From contig NZ_JACHWJ010000005.1 of NCBI RefSeq assembly GCF_014191305.1, positions 310,001 to 374,000 of the forward strand: a stretch of 64,000 nt of DNA, written 5' to 3'. Under the pieces are notes generated by a model. The model ran no database searches and was not told the origin of the DNA. It saw nothing but the letters and a program-made list of their open reading frames with translations. Numbering within the stretch: position 1 is the stretch's first letter; the number at the start of each line of letters is the position of its first letter. A program made the translations under genes and the position numbers. Origin of the DNA: Pseudoclavibacter helvolus. Its GTDB lineage: Bacteria; Actinomycetota; Actinomycetes; Actinomycetales; Microbacteriaceae. Positions 1 through 7,956 of this stretch are shown one piece after another.

Positions 1-17
1 TTCCGCGCCTCAGGCGC

Positions 18-1067
18 TCAGGGAACCCGATGCGTCCACTCGCGCGACGCAAACTTCGACTGCGCCAGCTCGCGCGCCCTTGCCAGTTCTTCGTCGGTCA
101 GCTCGCCCGGCGTGCCACCGTAGTGCTCGACAAACGTCTGCTTGAAATGTTCGATGATTGCCGAACGCTCCATGCCGGTCTGCGACCGCAGCGGGCTCAC
201 GCGCTTGTTCGCCGACTGTGTGCCCTTATCGCTCAGCTTCTCGCGGCCGATGCGCAGCACCTCCGTCATGCGGTCACCGTCGATGTCGTAGCTGAGCGTC
301 GCATGGTGCAGCACCGCACCGGAGCCGAGCCGCTTCTGCGCCGCGCCACCGATCTTTCCTGAAGGGCTCGCGATGTCGTTGAGCGGCTCATACCGGGCGT
401 TGATGCCGAGCCCGTGCAGCGCATCCAGCACCCACGAGTCCAGGAACGCGTACGACTCCGCGAACGACATGCCGTGCACCAGATCGCTCGGCACGTACAG
501 CGAGTAGGTCACGACCGAGCCGGCCTCCATGAACATGGCGCCGCCACCCGTGATGCGCCGCACGAGCTGCACCCCGTACTTGTCGAGGTTCTCTTGGTCG
601 ACCTCGTTCTTCACCGACTGGAACGAGCCGAGCACCACGGCTGTCTCCTCCCACTCCCAGAGGCGCAGCGTCGCGGGGCGGCGCCCAGCGCCGACCTCCT
701 CCGTGAGCACCTGATCGAGGGCGACGTGCTCGCGCGGCGAAAGCGGTCCCGGGTGCAAGATCTGCCAGTCGTACGCGCGCCAGTCGCGGGCACCCAGCAC
801 GGCCCGTCGAACGACCACGCCAACCGCTTCCGGCGTGACACCGAGCAGCTGCGCATCCTCGCGCAGGCCATCGCGCACCGCGGCCGTGATCTCCTCGGCG
901 CTCGCGTCCCCCGGCAGCCCGTTCAGGGCGCCGTTGATGTCATCGAGCGCCTCATCCGGCTCGAGGAAGAAGTCTCCGGCGAGGTGCGCGTCGACGATCC
1001 GGCCGCCCTCCACCTCGAGGTCGACTGTGACGAGCTTCCCGCCAGGAACCTTGTACTCACCGTGCAT
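18..1067 (-). CDS. lplA: Lipoate--protein ligase family protein (LplA-type)
   Basis: A 349-residue protein predicted to attach lipoate, or an octanoyl group, to the lipoyl domains of 2-oxoacid dehydrogenases or GcvH in the cytoplasm. Residues 1-95 form a small accessory domain placed before the catalytic domain (about 96-349). The catalytic signature RRITGGGAMF lies at 170-179, and the adenylate-binding lysine is probably K238 in GKIGGAAQ, followed by LHHATLSYDID. The accessory domain resembles the LplA C-terminal domain moved to the N-terminus, an arrangement known in Gram-positive ligases. The ATG start has a -10-like hexamer 6 bases upstream, so the mRNA may be leaderless. Whether the substrate is free lipoate or another small acyl acid cannot be read from the sequence. 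Confidence 0.88.
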   Translation of the reverse strand: MHGEYKVPGGKLVTVDLEVEGGRIVDAHLAGDFFLEPDEALDDINGALNGLPGDASAEEITAAVRDGLREDAQLLGVTPEAVGVVVRRAVLGARDWRAYDWQILHPGPLSPREHVALDQVLTEEVGAGRRPATLRLWEWEETAVVLGSFQSVKNEVDQENLDKYGVQLVRRITGGGAMFMEAGSVVTYSLYVPSDLVHGMSFAESYAFLDSWVLDALHGLGINARYEPLNDIASPSGKIGGAAQKRLGSGAVLHHATLSYDIDGDRMTEVLRIGREKLSDKGTQSANKRVSPLRSQTGMERSAIIEHFKQTFVEHYGGTPGELTDEELARARELAQSKFASREWTHRVP

Positions 1068-1073
1068 GACAGC

Positions 1074-1079
1074 ACTCTA
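1074..1079 (-). promoter_or_regulatory. -10 hexamer TAGAGT of lplA (leaderless type)
   Basis: TAGAGT on the minus strand, with exactly 6 bases before the ATG of the ligase. It fits TAnnnT, and the spacing puts transcription start on or next to the start codon. No clear -35 box is seen. Confidence 0.45.
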
Positions 1080-1128
1080 CGGCGAGCGGATGCCTGGCGG
1101 GCGCGGGCAAGTATCCGCACGACCAGAT

Positions 1129-1150
1129 CGGTGCCATCGGCGCGGCACCG
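1129..1150 (-). terminator. Weak hairpin between hydrolase operon and lplA
   Basis: CGGTGCC at 1129-1135 pairs with GGCACCG at 1144-1150 around an 8-base loop. It sits just before the hydrolase stop codon in plus coordinates, in the 88-base gap. There is no U tract, so it is a weak candidate. Confidence 0.3.
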
Positions 1151-1155
1151 CTGAG

Positions 1156-2103
1156 CTACACGGGCAGCGGGATGCGCGCATCCAACCACGCGACGATGTC
1201 GGCGATGACCTCGTCACGATTCAGCTCGTTGAGCAGCTCGTGCCGCGCTTCCGGGTAGATCTTGAGCGTCACGTCACTCAACTTCGAACGCTTCAGGTAC
1301 AGCCGCGCGAGGGCGCGAGGCCCGCGCTCGCCGAAGCCGATCGAGTCCTCGGACCCCGCCATGATGAGCACGGGCACGTCGTCGATCTTGCCCGAGGCGG
1401 CACGCGGAGGGATGTGCGCCAGCTGCAGCGCACCCCTCGTCGACCACACAGGCATCTTCGCGATGTCGAAGCACAGCTCGTCATACGCGAACGCGCGACG
1501 CGCGTCTGGGTTGCGGCTCAGCCACATGAGCCCCGTCTCGTCGGGCTCGAACCGCTTGTTGAGGTTGCCCGCGTTGATGAAGCCCGGCACCGCGAGGGTC
1601 GTGCCCGTGAGGATGCACGCCGAGAAGAACGCCGAGTCACGTGCGAGCAGCTGCTGCGCGAGCAGCGACCCCCACGAGTGCCCCTGCAGGATCAGCGGGA
1701 GAGCCGGGTAGCGATCACGCACCCAGGCCGAGATGTCCTCGAGCGCCTCGAGCGCCGCCCGGTTCTCGGTGGTCGGCAGCACAGAGAGCCCGTGCGAGCC
1801 GAGCGCCGTCTGCCCGTGCCCGAGGTGGTCGTGCGCGACAACCGAGTAGCCGGCAGCGACGAGGTCGCGCGCGTACGAGTCGTAGCGCTTCGCGTGCTCG
1901 CCGGAGCCATGGGACAGGTGGATCACGCCGCGCGGCGACGCACACGCCCACTCGTAGACGTGCACGTCGACGCCGTGGCCGACGGGCACAATGAACGTGA
2001 CCGGGTCGCCGGACGGGGTGGGCCCGGGAGCGACCGGGCCCCGCGGATCCGCTTCACCGTGCGAACCGTTGCGCGGCACCTGGCCGTCCCCCGAACCCGA
2101 CAT
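1156..2103 (-). CDS. Alpha/beta hydrolase, monoacylglycerol-lipase-like
   Basis: A 315-residue serine hydrolase of the Hydrolase_4 (serine aminopeptidase S33-like) group. The oxyanion region is SHGSGEH (64-70) and the nucleophile elbow GHSWG has S143. The acid is probably D253 (AGSED) and the histidine H288 (EARHE). Monoacylglycerol lipases and lysophospholipases have this layout; the substrate is not determined. Residues 1-35 are a Gly/Pro/Ser-rich leader with no signal peptide. The start codon lies 2 bases after the transglutaminase stop codon, so it is the last gene of a four-gene minus-strand operon with the alpha-E and ATP-grasp genes. Confidence 0.85.
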   Translation of the reverse strand: MSGSGDGQVPRNGSHGEADPRGPVAPGPTPSGDPVTFIVPVGHGVDVHVYEWACASPRGVIHLSHGSGEHAKRYDSYARDLVAAGYSVVAHDHLGHGQTALGSHGLSVLPTTENRAALEALEDISAWVRDRYPALPLILQGHSWGSLLAQQLLARDSAFFSACILTGTTLAVPGFINAGNLNKRFEPDETGLMWLSRNPDARRAFAYDELCFDIAKMPVWSTRGALQLAHIPPRAASGKIDDVPVLIMAGSEDSIGFGERGPRALARLYLKRSKLSDVTLKIYPEARHELLNELNRDEVIADIVAWLDARIPLPV

Positions 2104-2105
2104 GG

Positions 2106-2954
2106 TCAGGCCTCCCGCGTGATGTCGACCTTTACGAACAGCTGGGACGAGAACGGGCCCGCGTACACGCCGCGCAGCGGAGGCACGTCGTTGTAGTCAC
2201 GCCCGCGGCCGACAAGCACGTGGCGCTCGCCGATCGGAATGTCGTTCGTCGGGTCCCAGCCGCGCCACTCGCCGTCCCAGTACTCGATCCACGCGTGCGA
2301 CTCGCCGCTCACGGTCTCGCCGATCTCGGCGTTCGGGCGCGGGTGCAAGTAGCCGGAGACGTAGATCGCCGGAATCCCGGCCGAGCGCAGGGCGCCGAGC
2401 GCGATGTGCGAGATGTCCTGGCAGACCCCGCGCTTGTGCTCCCACGCCTCGGCCGCAGTCGTACGCACGCCCGTCACGCCGCCCTCGTAGGCAACCGCCT
2501 CGTAGACGAGGTGCAAGATCTCCATGGCCGTGGATGCTGGCCCGCTGTTCGCGCCCTTCACCTCGGCCGCGAGGGCCTTCACGTCCTCCGGCGGCATCGT
2601 CAGGCGAGTCTGCGCCGTCTGCTCGACCAGCTCCACGCTGCGGAGCCGCTCGCGGGCGAGCTCGTCCCAGCTGAGCGACAGCTGCCCAGCCTCGGGGCGC
2701 TGGCGCACCTCGACGAGGCTCGACGCCGTCAGCGACAGCTCGGAGTGCGGGTTGAGCACCTCGAACGCCGTCACTTTCGTGCCCCAGTAGTCGGAGTAGT
2801 TGTGCGTCGACGAATGCGGGGTGACGTCGAGGTGCCCGAACAGCACGAACTGGCCGTTGTTGGCCATCGGCAGCATGCGGGCCTCGTTGTACGAGGTCGT
2901 GACGTCGCCCTCGTACCGGAAGCCGGTGGAGTGGCGGATGCGGATGCGGCTCAT
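2106..2954 (-). CDS. Transglutaminase-like cysteine peptidase family protein
   Basis: A 282-residue cytoplasmic protein with an N-terminal beta domain typical of bacterial transglutaminase-like proteins (about 1-95) and a papain-like core. The catalytic triad is visible: C178 in KRGVCQDISH, H220 in GESHAWIEY and D234 in GWDPTND. The family cleaves or makes amide bonds. It is conserved next to alpha-E and circularly permuted ATP-grasp proteins, a set predicted by others to make or modify small peptides. Its start codon overlaps the alpha-E stop codon by 4 bases, so the two are translationally coupled. The substrate is unknown. Confidence 0.88.
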   Translation of the reverse strand: MSRIRIRHSTGFRYEGDVTTSYNEARMLPMANNGQFVLFGHLDVTPHSSTHNYSDYWGTKVTAFEVLNPHSELSLTASSLVEVRQRPEAGQLSLSWDELARERLRSVELVEQTAQTRLTMPPEDVKALAAEVKGANSGPASTAMEILHLVYEAVAYEGGVTGVRTTAAEAWEHKRGVCQDISHIALGALRSAGIPAIYVSGYLHPRPNAEIGETVSGESHAWIEYWDGEWRGWDPTNDIPIGERHVLVGRGRDYNDVPPLRGVYAGPFSSQLFVKVDITREA

Positions 2955-3892
2955 GAGTTGTCTCCCACCCAGCTCGGGGCTGTGATCGACGGGAAGTAGC
3001 GCTGGCGGATCGCCTCGGACGCCCGCGACACCGCATCCTGCACGCCATCCATGTAGCGGGGCAGGTCAGCAAGCGTGTCGTGGATGGGGCGGTACTCGAG
3101 GTCAGACGAGATCTGGCCGAGCAGGCGCTGGGCCTGGTCGGTGACCCCGACGCGTCCGCCGCGCTCGTGGCGCGGCTGGATGTCGTAGAGGCACGAGAGC
3201 GCCGTCGACACCGAGTACTGGATCGACCGCGGGAACAGCCGGTCGAGGAGCAGGAACTCCGCCGCGTTCGCCGCGGAGGGCATGCCGTGATACGTGCGCA
3301 GGTACGACTCGTAGGCGCCGCACGAGCGGAGGATCGTCGTCCAGGATGCGCCAGACGCCTCCGTCAGCGAACGCGTCGCCAGCAGACGGGCCGTCATGTC
3401 GGCCCGCTCAAGCGAGCGACCCAGCATCATGAACTGGTAGGCATCGTCGCGGCTCGCGGCCGAGTTCACGACACCGACCGCGAGCGCCGAGCGCTCACGA
3501 ACCCACGCGAAGAGGTCGTGCACCTTCTCCTGGCGCACGCTGAACGGCATGCGCGAGTACGTCGCGTTGAGGCACTCCCACAGCTCCGTCGACACGATCT
3601 CGCGAGCGCGCCTGGCATTCTCGCGGGCCGCGTTCACCGAGTAGGCGATCGAGGCGGGCTGCGAGCGGTCGACGGCCATGAGGTTCAGCACGTCAGAGCG
3701 GGTGAGCTCCGCATCCGGCTGCACATCCGCCGCGCCCATGACGCTCAGGAGCGACCGGCAGGCCGTCGCCTCGTCGACCCACGGGTCCTCGAGCAGCAGC
3801 TGCAGGTGCACATCCAGGATGCGCGCGGTGCCGTCGGCCCGCTCGACATAGCGGCCGATCCAGAAGAGCGACTCGGCGATACGGCTCAGCAT
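2951..3892 (-). CDS. Alpha-E domain-containing protein (DUF403)
   Basis: A 313-residue, mostly alpha-helical protein. The start MLSRIAESLFWIGRYVERAD is the recognisable N-terminus of the alpha-E family, which has conserved Glu and Arg residues (WIGRYVERAD near 11-20; LGRSLERADMTARL near 160). The family has no established reaction, but it is almost always encoded beside a circularly permuted ATP-grasp protein and a transglutaminase-like protein, as here. It overlaps the ATP-grasp stop codon by 7 bases and the next gene by 4 bases. The length is normal for the family. Confidence 0.87.
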   Translation of the reverse strand: MLSRIAESLFWIGRYVERADGTARILDVHLQLLLEDPWVDEATACRSLLSVMGAADVQPDAELTRSDVLNLMAVDRSQPASIAYSVNAARENARRAREIVSTELWECLNATYSRMPFSVRQEKVHDLFAWVRERSALAVGVVNSAASRDDAYQFMMLGRSLERADMTARLLATRSLTEASGASWTTILRSCGAYESYLRTYHGMPSAANAAEFLLLDRLFPRSIQYSVSTALSCLYDIQPRHERGGRVGVTDQAQRLLGQISSDLEYRPIHDTLADLPRYMDGVQDAVSRASEAIRQRYFPSITAPSWVGDNS

Positions 3893-5676
3893 GCGTCCGT
3901 TCCCTTCTGGTTCGTGGCGGCTGCCCCGGCTGGAGCGTGCGCGTCAGTGCGCGCCTGCTGCTGTTGCTGGACCTGTTCCGACTGCGCGTGCGAGTGAGAT
4001 TGGGCCTGCGACTGCCGGCCCTGCGTCTGCTGCTGCACTTGCTGCTGGTCGCCGCGTTTCGGGGCGTCCTGCGGCATGTGGTCCTGGCGGTGCGGGATGA
4101 CCCGCAGCACGCCCGTCACGGGGTGCGGAGTCTCCGACACATCGGCCTGGTCGTCGAGGAGTTCCTCGACGCCGTGCGGCACTGGCTTCGAGAAGCTGCG
4201 CTCGGCGCCGACGACCCAGGTGTCTTTGGAACCGCCGCCCTGGCTCGAGTTCACAACCAGCTGCCCCTCCGGCAGCGCCACGCGGGTGAGGCCGCCGGGC
4301 AGCACCCACACGTCGTGGCCGTCGTTGATAGCAAACGGGCGCAGGTCCGCGTGACGCGGGCGCATCCCGTCTTCCACGAGCGTCGGGATCGTCGAGAGCT
4401 GCACAACCGGCTGCGCGATCCAGCCGCGCGGGTCGGCGAGCAGCCGCACCCGCATCTCGTCCAGTTCCTGCTTGTTGGCGCTCGGGCCGATCATGAGGCC
4501 CTTGCCGCCGGAACCGTCGACGGGCTTCACAACAAGCTCGTCGAGGCGGTCGAGCACTTCCTCGAGCGCGGACGGTTCTTCGAGGCGCCACGTGTCGACG
4601 TTCAGCAGGATCGCCTCTTCCGACAGGTAGTAGCGGATGAGGTCCGGCATGTACGTGTAGACGAGCTTGTCGTCGGCGACGCCGTTGCCCACGGCGTTCG
4701 CGATCGTCACGTTGCCGAGGCGAGCCGCCATCATGAGGCCGGGCGAGCCCAGCATCGAGTCGCGGCGGAACTGCAGCGGGTCGAGGTAGTCGTCGTCGAC
4801 GCGGCGGTAGATGACATCCACGCGCTGGGGGCCGGCCGTCGTGCGCATCCAGACCCTGCCGCCGGAGCAGAAGAGGTCGCGGCCCTCGACGAGCTCGACG
4901 CCCATGAGGCGGGCGAGCAGCGTGTGCTCGAAGTACGCCGAGTTGTAGACGCCAGGCGTGAGGACAACCACCGTCGGGTCCTCGATGCCGTCGGGCGCCG
5001 AAGCGCGCAGCGCCCCGAGCAGACGGTTCGGGTAGTCACCGACGGGGCGAACGCGCATGCGCGAGAAGAGCTCGGGGAGCGTCTGCGCCATGGCGCGACG
5101 GTTCGAGATGACGTAGGAGACGCCGGACGGCACGCGCACGTTGTCTTCCAGCACGCGCATCTCGCCGTGCTCATCCCGAATCAGGTCGATGCCCGAGACG
5201 TGGATGCGCACCCCGTTCGCCGTTCGGATACCCTTCGCGACCCGGTGGTAGTGCACGGAGGAGGCGATGAGGCTCGCGGGGATGACGCCGTCGGCGATGG
5301 CACGCTGGTCGCCGTACACGTCGTCGAGGAACGCCTCGAGCGCGCGCACACGCTGCTTGATGCCGGCTTCCGTCTTCTGCCACTCGGCGCGCTCGATGAC
5401 GCGCGGAACCACGTCGAGGGGGAACGGACGCTCCTCGCCGGCGAAGTCGAACGTGACGCCCTGAGCGAGGTACGAGTCAGCGAGCGAATCTGAACGGTGC
5501 CGGATCTGCTCCTGCGTCATCCCCGAAAGGACGTCGTAGAGATCTCGGTACGTGCGCCGCGGATCCAGCTCGCCCTCAGGCGCCTCCCCCATGAACATCT
5601 CGTCAAATGGCGGCGACAGCGCCGCTTGGGATTGCCTGGTCAGAGCCTGGCTGTAGCCATCGAAAAGGTCACCCAT
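3886..5676 (-). CDS. Circularly permuted ATP-grasp protein with Gln-rich tail
   Basis: A 596-residue protein of the circularly permuted type 2 ATP-grasp family, predicted to be a peptide or amide ligase. The core covers roughly residues 35-520: HVSGIDLIRDEHGEMRVLEDN and VVKPVDGSGGKGLMIGPSAN carry expected nucleotide and metal contacts. It is the first gene of the operon with the alpha-E, transglutaminase and hydrolase genes. Residues 529-596 form a low-complexity tail with 20 glutamines in 68 residues plus Ser/His/Ala, beyond the usual family end. The ATG was chosen because a TAGGCT hexamer lies 6 bases upstream, suggesting a leaderless message. Confidence 0.88.
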   Translation of the reverse strand: MGDLFDGYSQALTRQSQAALSPPFDEMFMGEAPEGELDPRRTYRDLYDVLSGMTQEQIRHRSDSLADSYLAQGVTFDFAGEERPFPLDVVPRVIERAEWQKTEAGIKQRVRALEAFLDDVYGDQRAIADGVIPASLIASSVHYHRVAKGIRTANGVRIHVSGIDLIRDEHGEMRVLEDNVRVPSGVSYVISNRRAMAQTLPELFSRMRVRPVGDYPNRLLGALRASAPDGIEDPTVVVLTPGVYNSAYFEHTLLARLMGVELVEGRDLFCSGGRVWMRTTAGPQRVDVIYRRVDDDYLDPLQFRRDSMLGSPGLMMAARLGNVTIANAVGNGVADDKLVYTYMPDLIRYYLSEEAILLNVDTWRLEEPSALEEVLDRLDELVVKPVDGSGGKGLMIGPSANKQELDEMRVRLLADPRGWIAQPVVQLSTIPTLVEDGMRPRHADLRPFAINDGHDVWVLPGGLTRVALPEGQLVVNSSQGGGSKDTWVVGAERSFSKPVPHGVEELLDDQADVSETPHPVTGVLRVIPHRQDHMPQDAPKRGDQQQVQQQTQGRQSQAQSHSHAQSEQVQQQQQARTDAHAPAGAAATNQKGTDAC

Positions 5677-5682
5677 GTCCCG

Positions 5683-5688
5683 AGCCTA
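5683..5688 (-). promoter_or_regulatory. -10 hexamer TAGGCT of the ATP-grasp/alpha-E operon
   Basis: TAGGCT on the minus strand, 6 bases before the ATG of the ATP-grasp gene, consistent with a leaderless operon mRNA. The remaining 227 bases to the FAD oxidase stop codon show no gene or strong hairpin. Confidence 0.5.
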
Positions 5689-5915
5689 GTGGACGGAATG
5701 TGACGCTCTTGTTTCGCGGACTGCCCTCCTGGACGGCACGCCCGAGGTCCCGCAAAATTTCCCATCAATCGAGAGCGCCGTGGGGGTGGCACGCGTCCAA
5801 CTTGCGTGATCGATCCGGCCTGCATCGCCCGTAGAGGCGGCGAAGCGGGCAGCCATCACGGGAGTTGGCCGGGGCCGGACCCGACGCACGGTGAGCGCGC
5901 GGGCGCGGACGCAGG

Positions 5916-7421
5916 CTACTTGGCGAAGACTTTGCCGGGGTTGAGGAGCCCCTGCGGGTCGAAGAGCCGCTTGATGCCGCGCTGCAGCTCGTACTGGCGC
6001 TCGCCGAGCTCCTCTCCCAGCCACTGCCGCTTCAGGAGGCCGACGCCGTGCTCGCCAGTGAGAGTGCCGCCGATCGAGATGGCGTACGTGAAGAGCTCGT
6101 CGGCCGCATCCCACACCGCCTGCGGCACGACGGGCTCCGCTCGGTCGTAGATGAACGTCGGATGCAGGTTGCCGTCCCCCGCGTGCGCGACCGTCACGAT
6201 CGTGGTTCCGGTCCGCGCCGCGACTTCGTCGATCTTCGCGAACATGGCCGGCAGCTTGTCACGGGGCACCGACACGTCCTCGACCAGCACCTTCCCGAGT
6301 GCTTCCTTGGCCGCGTAGGCCTGGCGCCGCACATCCACGAGCGTGAGCGCGGACTGCGGGTCGGTGGTCATCCCGACTGTTCCGCCGTTGGCGCGCAAGA
6401 CGTCCACGATGCCCTCGGCCTCGGCGACCGCGTTCGCGCCGTCCGTCTGGATGAGCAAATACGAGTCACCGTGCGAGGCGAGGTCAACGCCCGTGTACGC
6501 GGACACGGCGCGCAGAACGCCCGCATCCATCAGCTCCATGATGGCCGGCTGGATGCCCGACGCAGTGACGGCGGCGGATGCACGCGCCGCGCTCCCCACG
6601 TCAGCGAAGTACGCGCCGATCGTCGGCACCACGCCAGGCACAAGCGGGCGCAGCTTGAGCGTGCACTCCACGATCACTCCCAGCGTGCCCTCCGAACCGA
6701 CCATGAGCGCGCACAGGTCGAGGCCGGTGACGCCCTTCACCGTGCGGTGGCCGACGTCGATGAGCGACCCGTCGATGAGCACAACCTTGAGCCCGAGCAC
6801 CGCCTCGCGCGTCACCCCGTACTTCGCGCAGAGCAGGCCACCAGCATTGGTCGCGATGTTGCCGCCAACAGTCGAAATGTGCTTCGAAGCCGGGTCAGGC
6901 GCCCACCAGAAGCCGTGACCCTCGAGCTCCTCGTTGAGGGCCCCGTTGAGGATGCCGGGCTGCACGACCGCGAGCTGGTTGGCGGCCGAGACCTCGAGGA
7001 TGCGGTTCATGCGCAGCGTCGACAGCACGATCTCGCCAGCGCCGCCCGCACCGCCGCCCGCGAGGCCTGTGCCAGCGCCTCGGGTGACGACCGGCACCCC
7101 GAACGCGCTCGCGATGCGGCACACGGCCTGCACATCCGCGACCGACTCGGCTTCGACCAGCGCCAAGGGCAGCCCATCGGCGACGACACCGGAGCGGTCG
7201 ACGCGCAGAAGCTCGAGCACCGCCGGGTCAGTCACCACCCGGCCAGGCAGTTCGCGGTTGAGGGCGTCGAGGGCTTCCGCCGACTGCGCGGCCTGAGGAG
7301 ATTTGGGGCCCTGAAGAGACTTGGGGGCCTGAGGGAACTCGGCGACCTGAGGAGGCTCGGGAGCCTGAGGCGACACGGCAGGCTGAAGGGGCTTGGGGGC
7401 TCCGGCGACATCGGCAGACAT
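5916..7421 (-). CDS. FAD-binding oxidoreductase, GlcD / D-lactate dehydrogenase type
   Basis: A 501-residue flavoprotein with a PCMH-type FAD domain followed by a FAD-oxidase C-terminal domain. The FAD loop TRGAGTGLAGGGAG lies at 113-126; SKHISTVGGNIATNAGGLLC and GSEGTLGV follow. Near the C-terminus VAHAGDGNLHP gives the metal and substrate histidines. The family oxidises D-lactate, glycolate or related 2-hydroxyacids and passes electrons to quinone or a partner; the exact acid is open. Residues 18-47 are five tandem hexapeptides rich in Pro and Gln, ahead of the conserved part that begins near residue 48. The start was chosen at the ATG with a TACGAT hexamer 7 bases upstream; an in-frame ATG further upstream (7513) is an alternative. 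Confidence 0.85.
   Translation of the reverse strand: MSADVAGAPKPLQPAVSPQAPEPPQVAEFPQAPKSLQGPKSPQAAQSAEALDALNRELPGRVVTDPAVLELLRVDRSGVVADGLPLALVEAESVADVQAVCRIASAFGVPVVTRGAGTGLAGGGAGGAGEIVLSTLRMNRILEVSAANQLAVVQPGILNGALNEELEGHGFWWAPDPASKHISTVGGNIATNAGGLLCAKYGVTREAVLGLKVVLIDGSLIDVGHRTVKGVTGLDLCALMVGSEGTLGVIVECTLKLRPLVPGVVPTIGAYFADVGSAARASAAVTASGIQPAIMELMDAGVLRAVSAYTGVDLASHGDSYLLIQTDGANAVAEAEGIVDVLRANGGTVGMTTDPQSALTLVDVRRQAYAAKEALGKVLVEDVSVPRDKLPAMFAKIDEVAARTGTTIVTVAHAGDGNLHPTFIYDRAEPVVPQAVWDAADELFTYAISIGGTLTGEHGVGLLKRQWLGEELGERQYELQRGIKRLFDPQGLLNPGKVFAK
7291..7398. repeat. Six degenerate 18-bp tandem repeats in the FAD oxidase N-terminus
   Basis: Units begin at 7291, 7309, 7327, 7345, 7363 and 7381, each near SCCTGARGRRNNYKSGGR in plus orientation (the first is GCCTGAGGAGATTTGGGG). 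The unit is a multiple of three, so copy-number change would keep the reading frame. They encode the hexapeptides PQAPEP, PQVAEF, PQAPKS, LQGPKS and PQAAQS in the low-complexity leader of the oxidase. Confidence 0.8.
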
Positions 7422-7428
7422 GCGCCCG

Positions 7429-7434
7429 ATCGTA
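7429..7434 (-). promoter_or_regulatory. -10 hexamer TACGAT of the FAD oxidase gene
   Basis: TACGAT on the minus strand, 7 bases before the chosen ATG, while no Shine-Dalgarno sequence is present. It supports leaderless transcription and the start choice. Confidence 0.45.
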
Positions 7435-7956
7435 GGCGAAGCGCCTGCCCCGCGGCTGCCTCTGCTGCCGTTCCCCTGCCGCCCCCTCGGCCGCGAAGAG
7501 TGAGCCAGACGCATTGTCGGGCGGCGCGGGAGCCTGCATCTGGCTGACTCTTCCGCTGTCAAGGGCGGGCAGCCGGGGCAGACGCTCCAGACGCTGGGCG
7601 AGCGCTTCGGCTGGGGCCGGGCGCTGCCCACGCCGGAGACGCCGGAGACGTTGCAGACACCGGAGTCGCTGACCAACTTCAGTGCAAAATCCGAACCTGA
7701 AACCTTCCAACCGCGCTTTCAGCTCGAAATCGCACTGATGTTGGACAGCGCGCCGCGAAGGACGCCGCCGCGGGCCGCGCAGCCCCGGAAGCCCTGCAGC
7801 TCAGAAACCTGCGTCCCCAGAAGACCGGAAGCCCGGCGCCCCCAGTACCCTCCCAACCCAGAACCCCGGCGACCCAGGAGCCCGAAGCCCGCGCCCACGC
7901 CCACGCCCACGCTCGCGCCGCATGCCCATGCACACGCCTCGCGACGAGCGGGGGAC
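7435..7956. other. 522-bp intergenic stretch, low complexity
   Basis: No convincing gene lies between the FAD oxidase and the PutA-like gene, which are on the same strand. It holds 9-bp direct repeats of the form GCCGGAGAC at 7632-7667 (about four degenerate units) and a C/A-rich run near 7850-7940. Open frames here show no recognisable protein. It may be the remains of the long N-terminal region or 5' untranslated sequence. Confidence 0.5.

Noticed and set aside
3937-5493. 518-codon open frame opposite the ATP-grasp gene
   Set aside because: Antisense shadow without start signals or domain similarity.
7632-7667. Possible CRISPR or IS end from 9-bp direct repeats
   Set aside because: Units are short, degenerate and have no spacers or terminal inverted repeats.
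7422-7676. Longer N-terminus for the FAD oxidase
   Set aside because: The added 85 residues are Arg/Ser/Gly-rich without family similarity, and the -10-like box supports the start at 7421.
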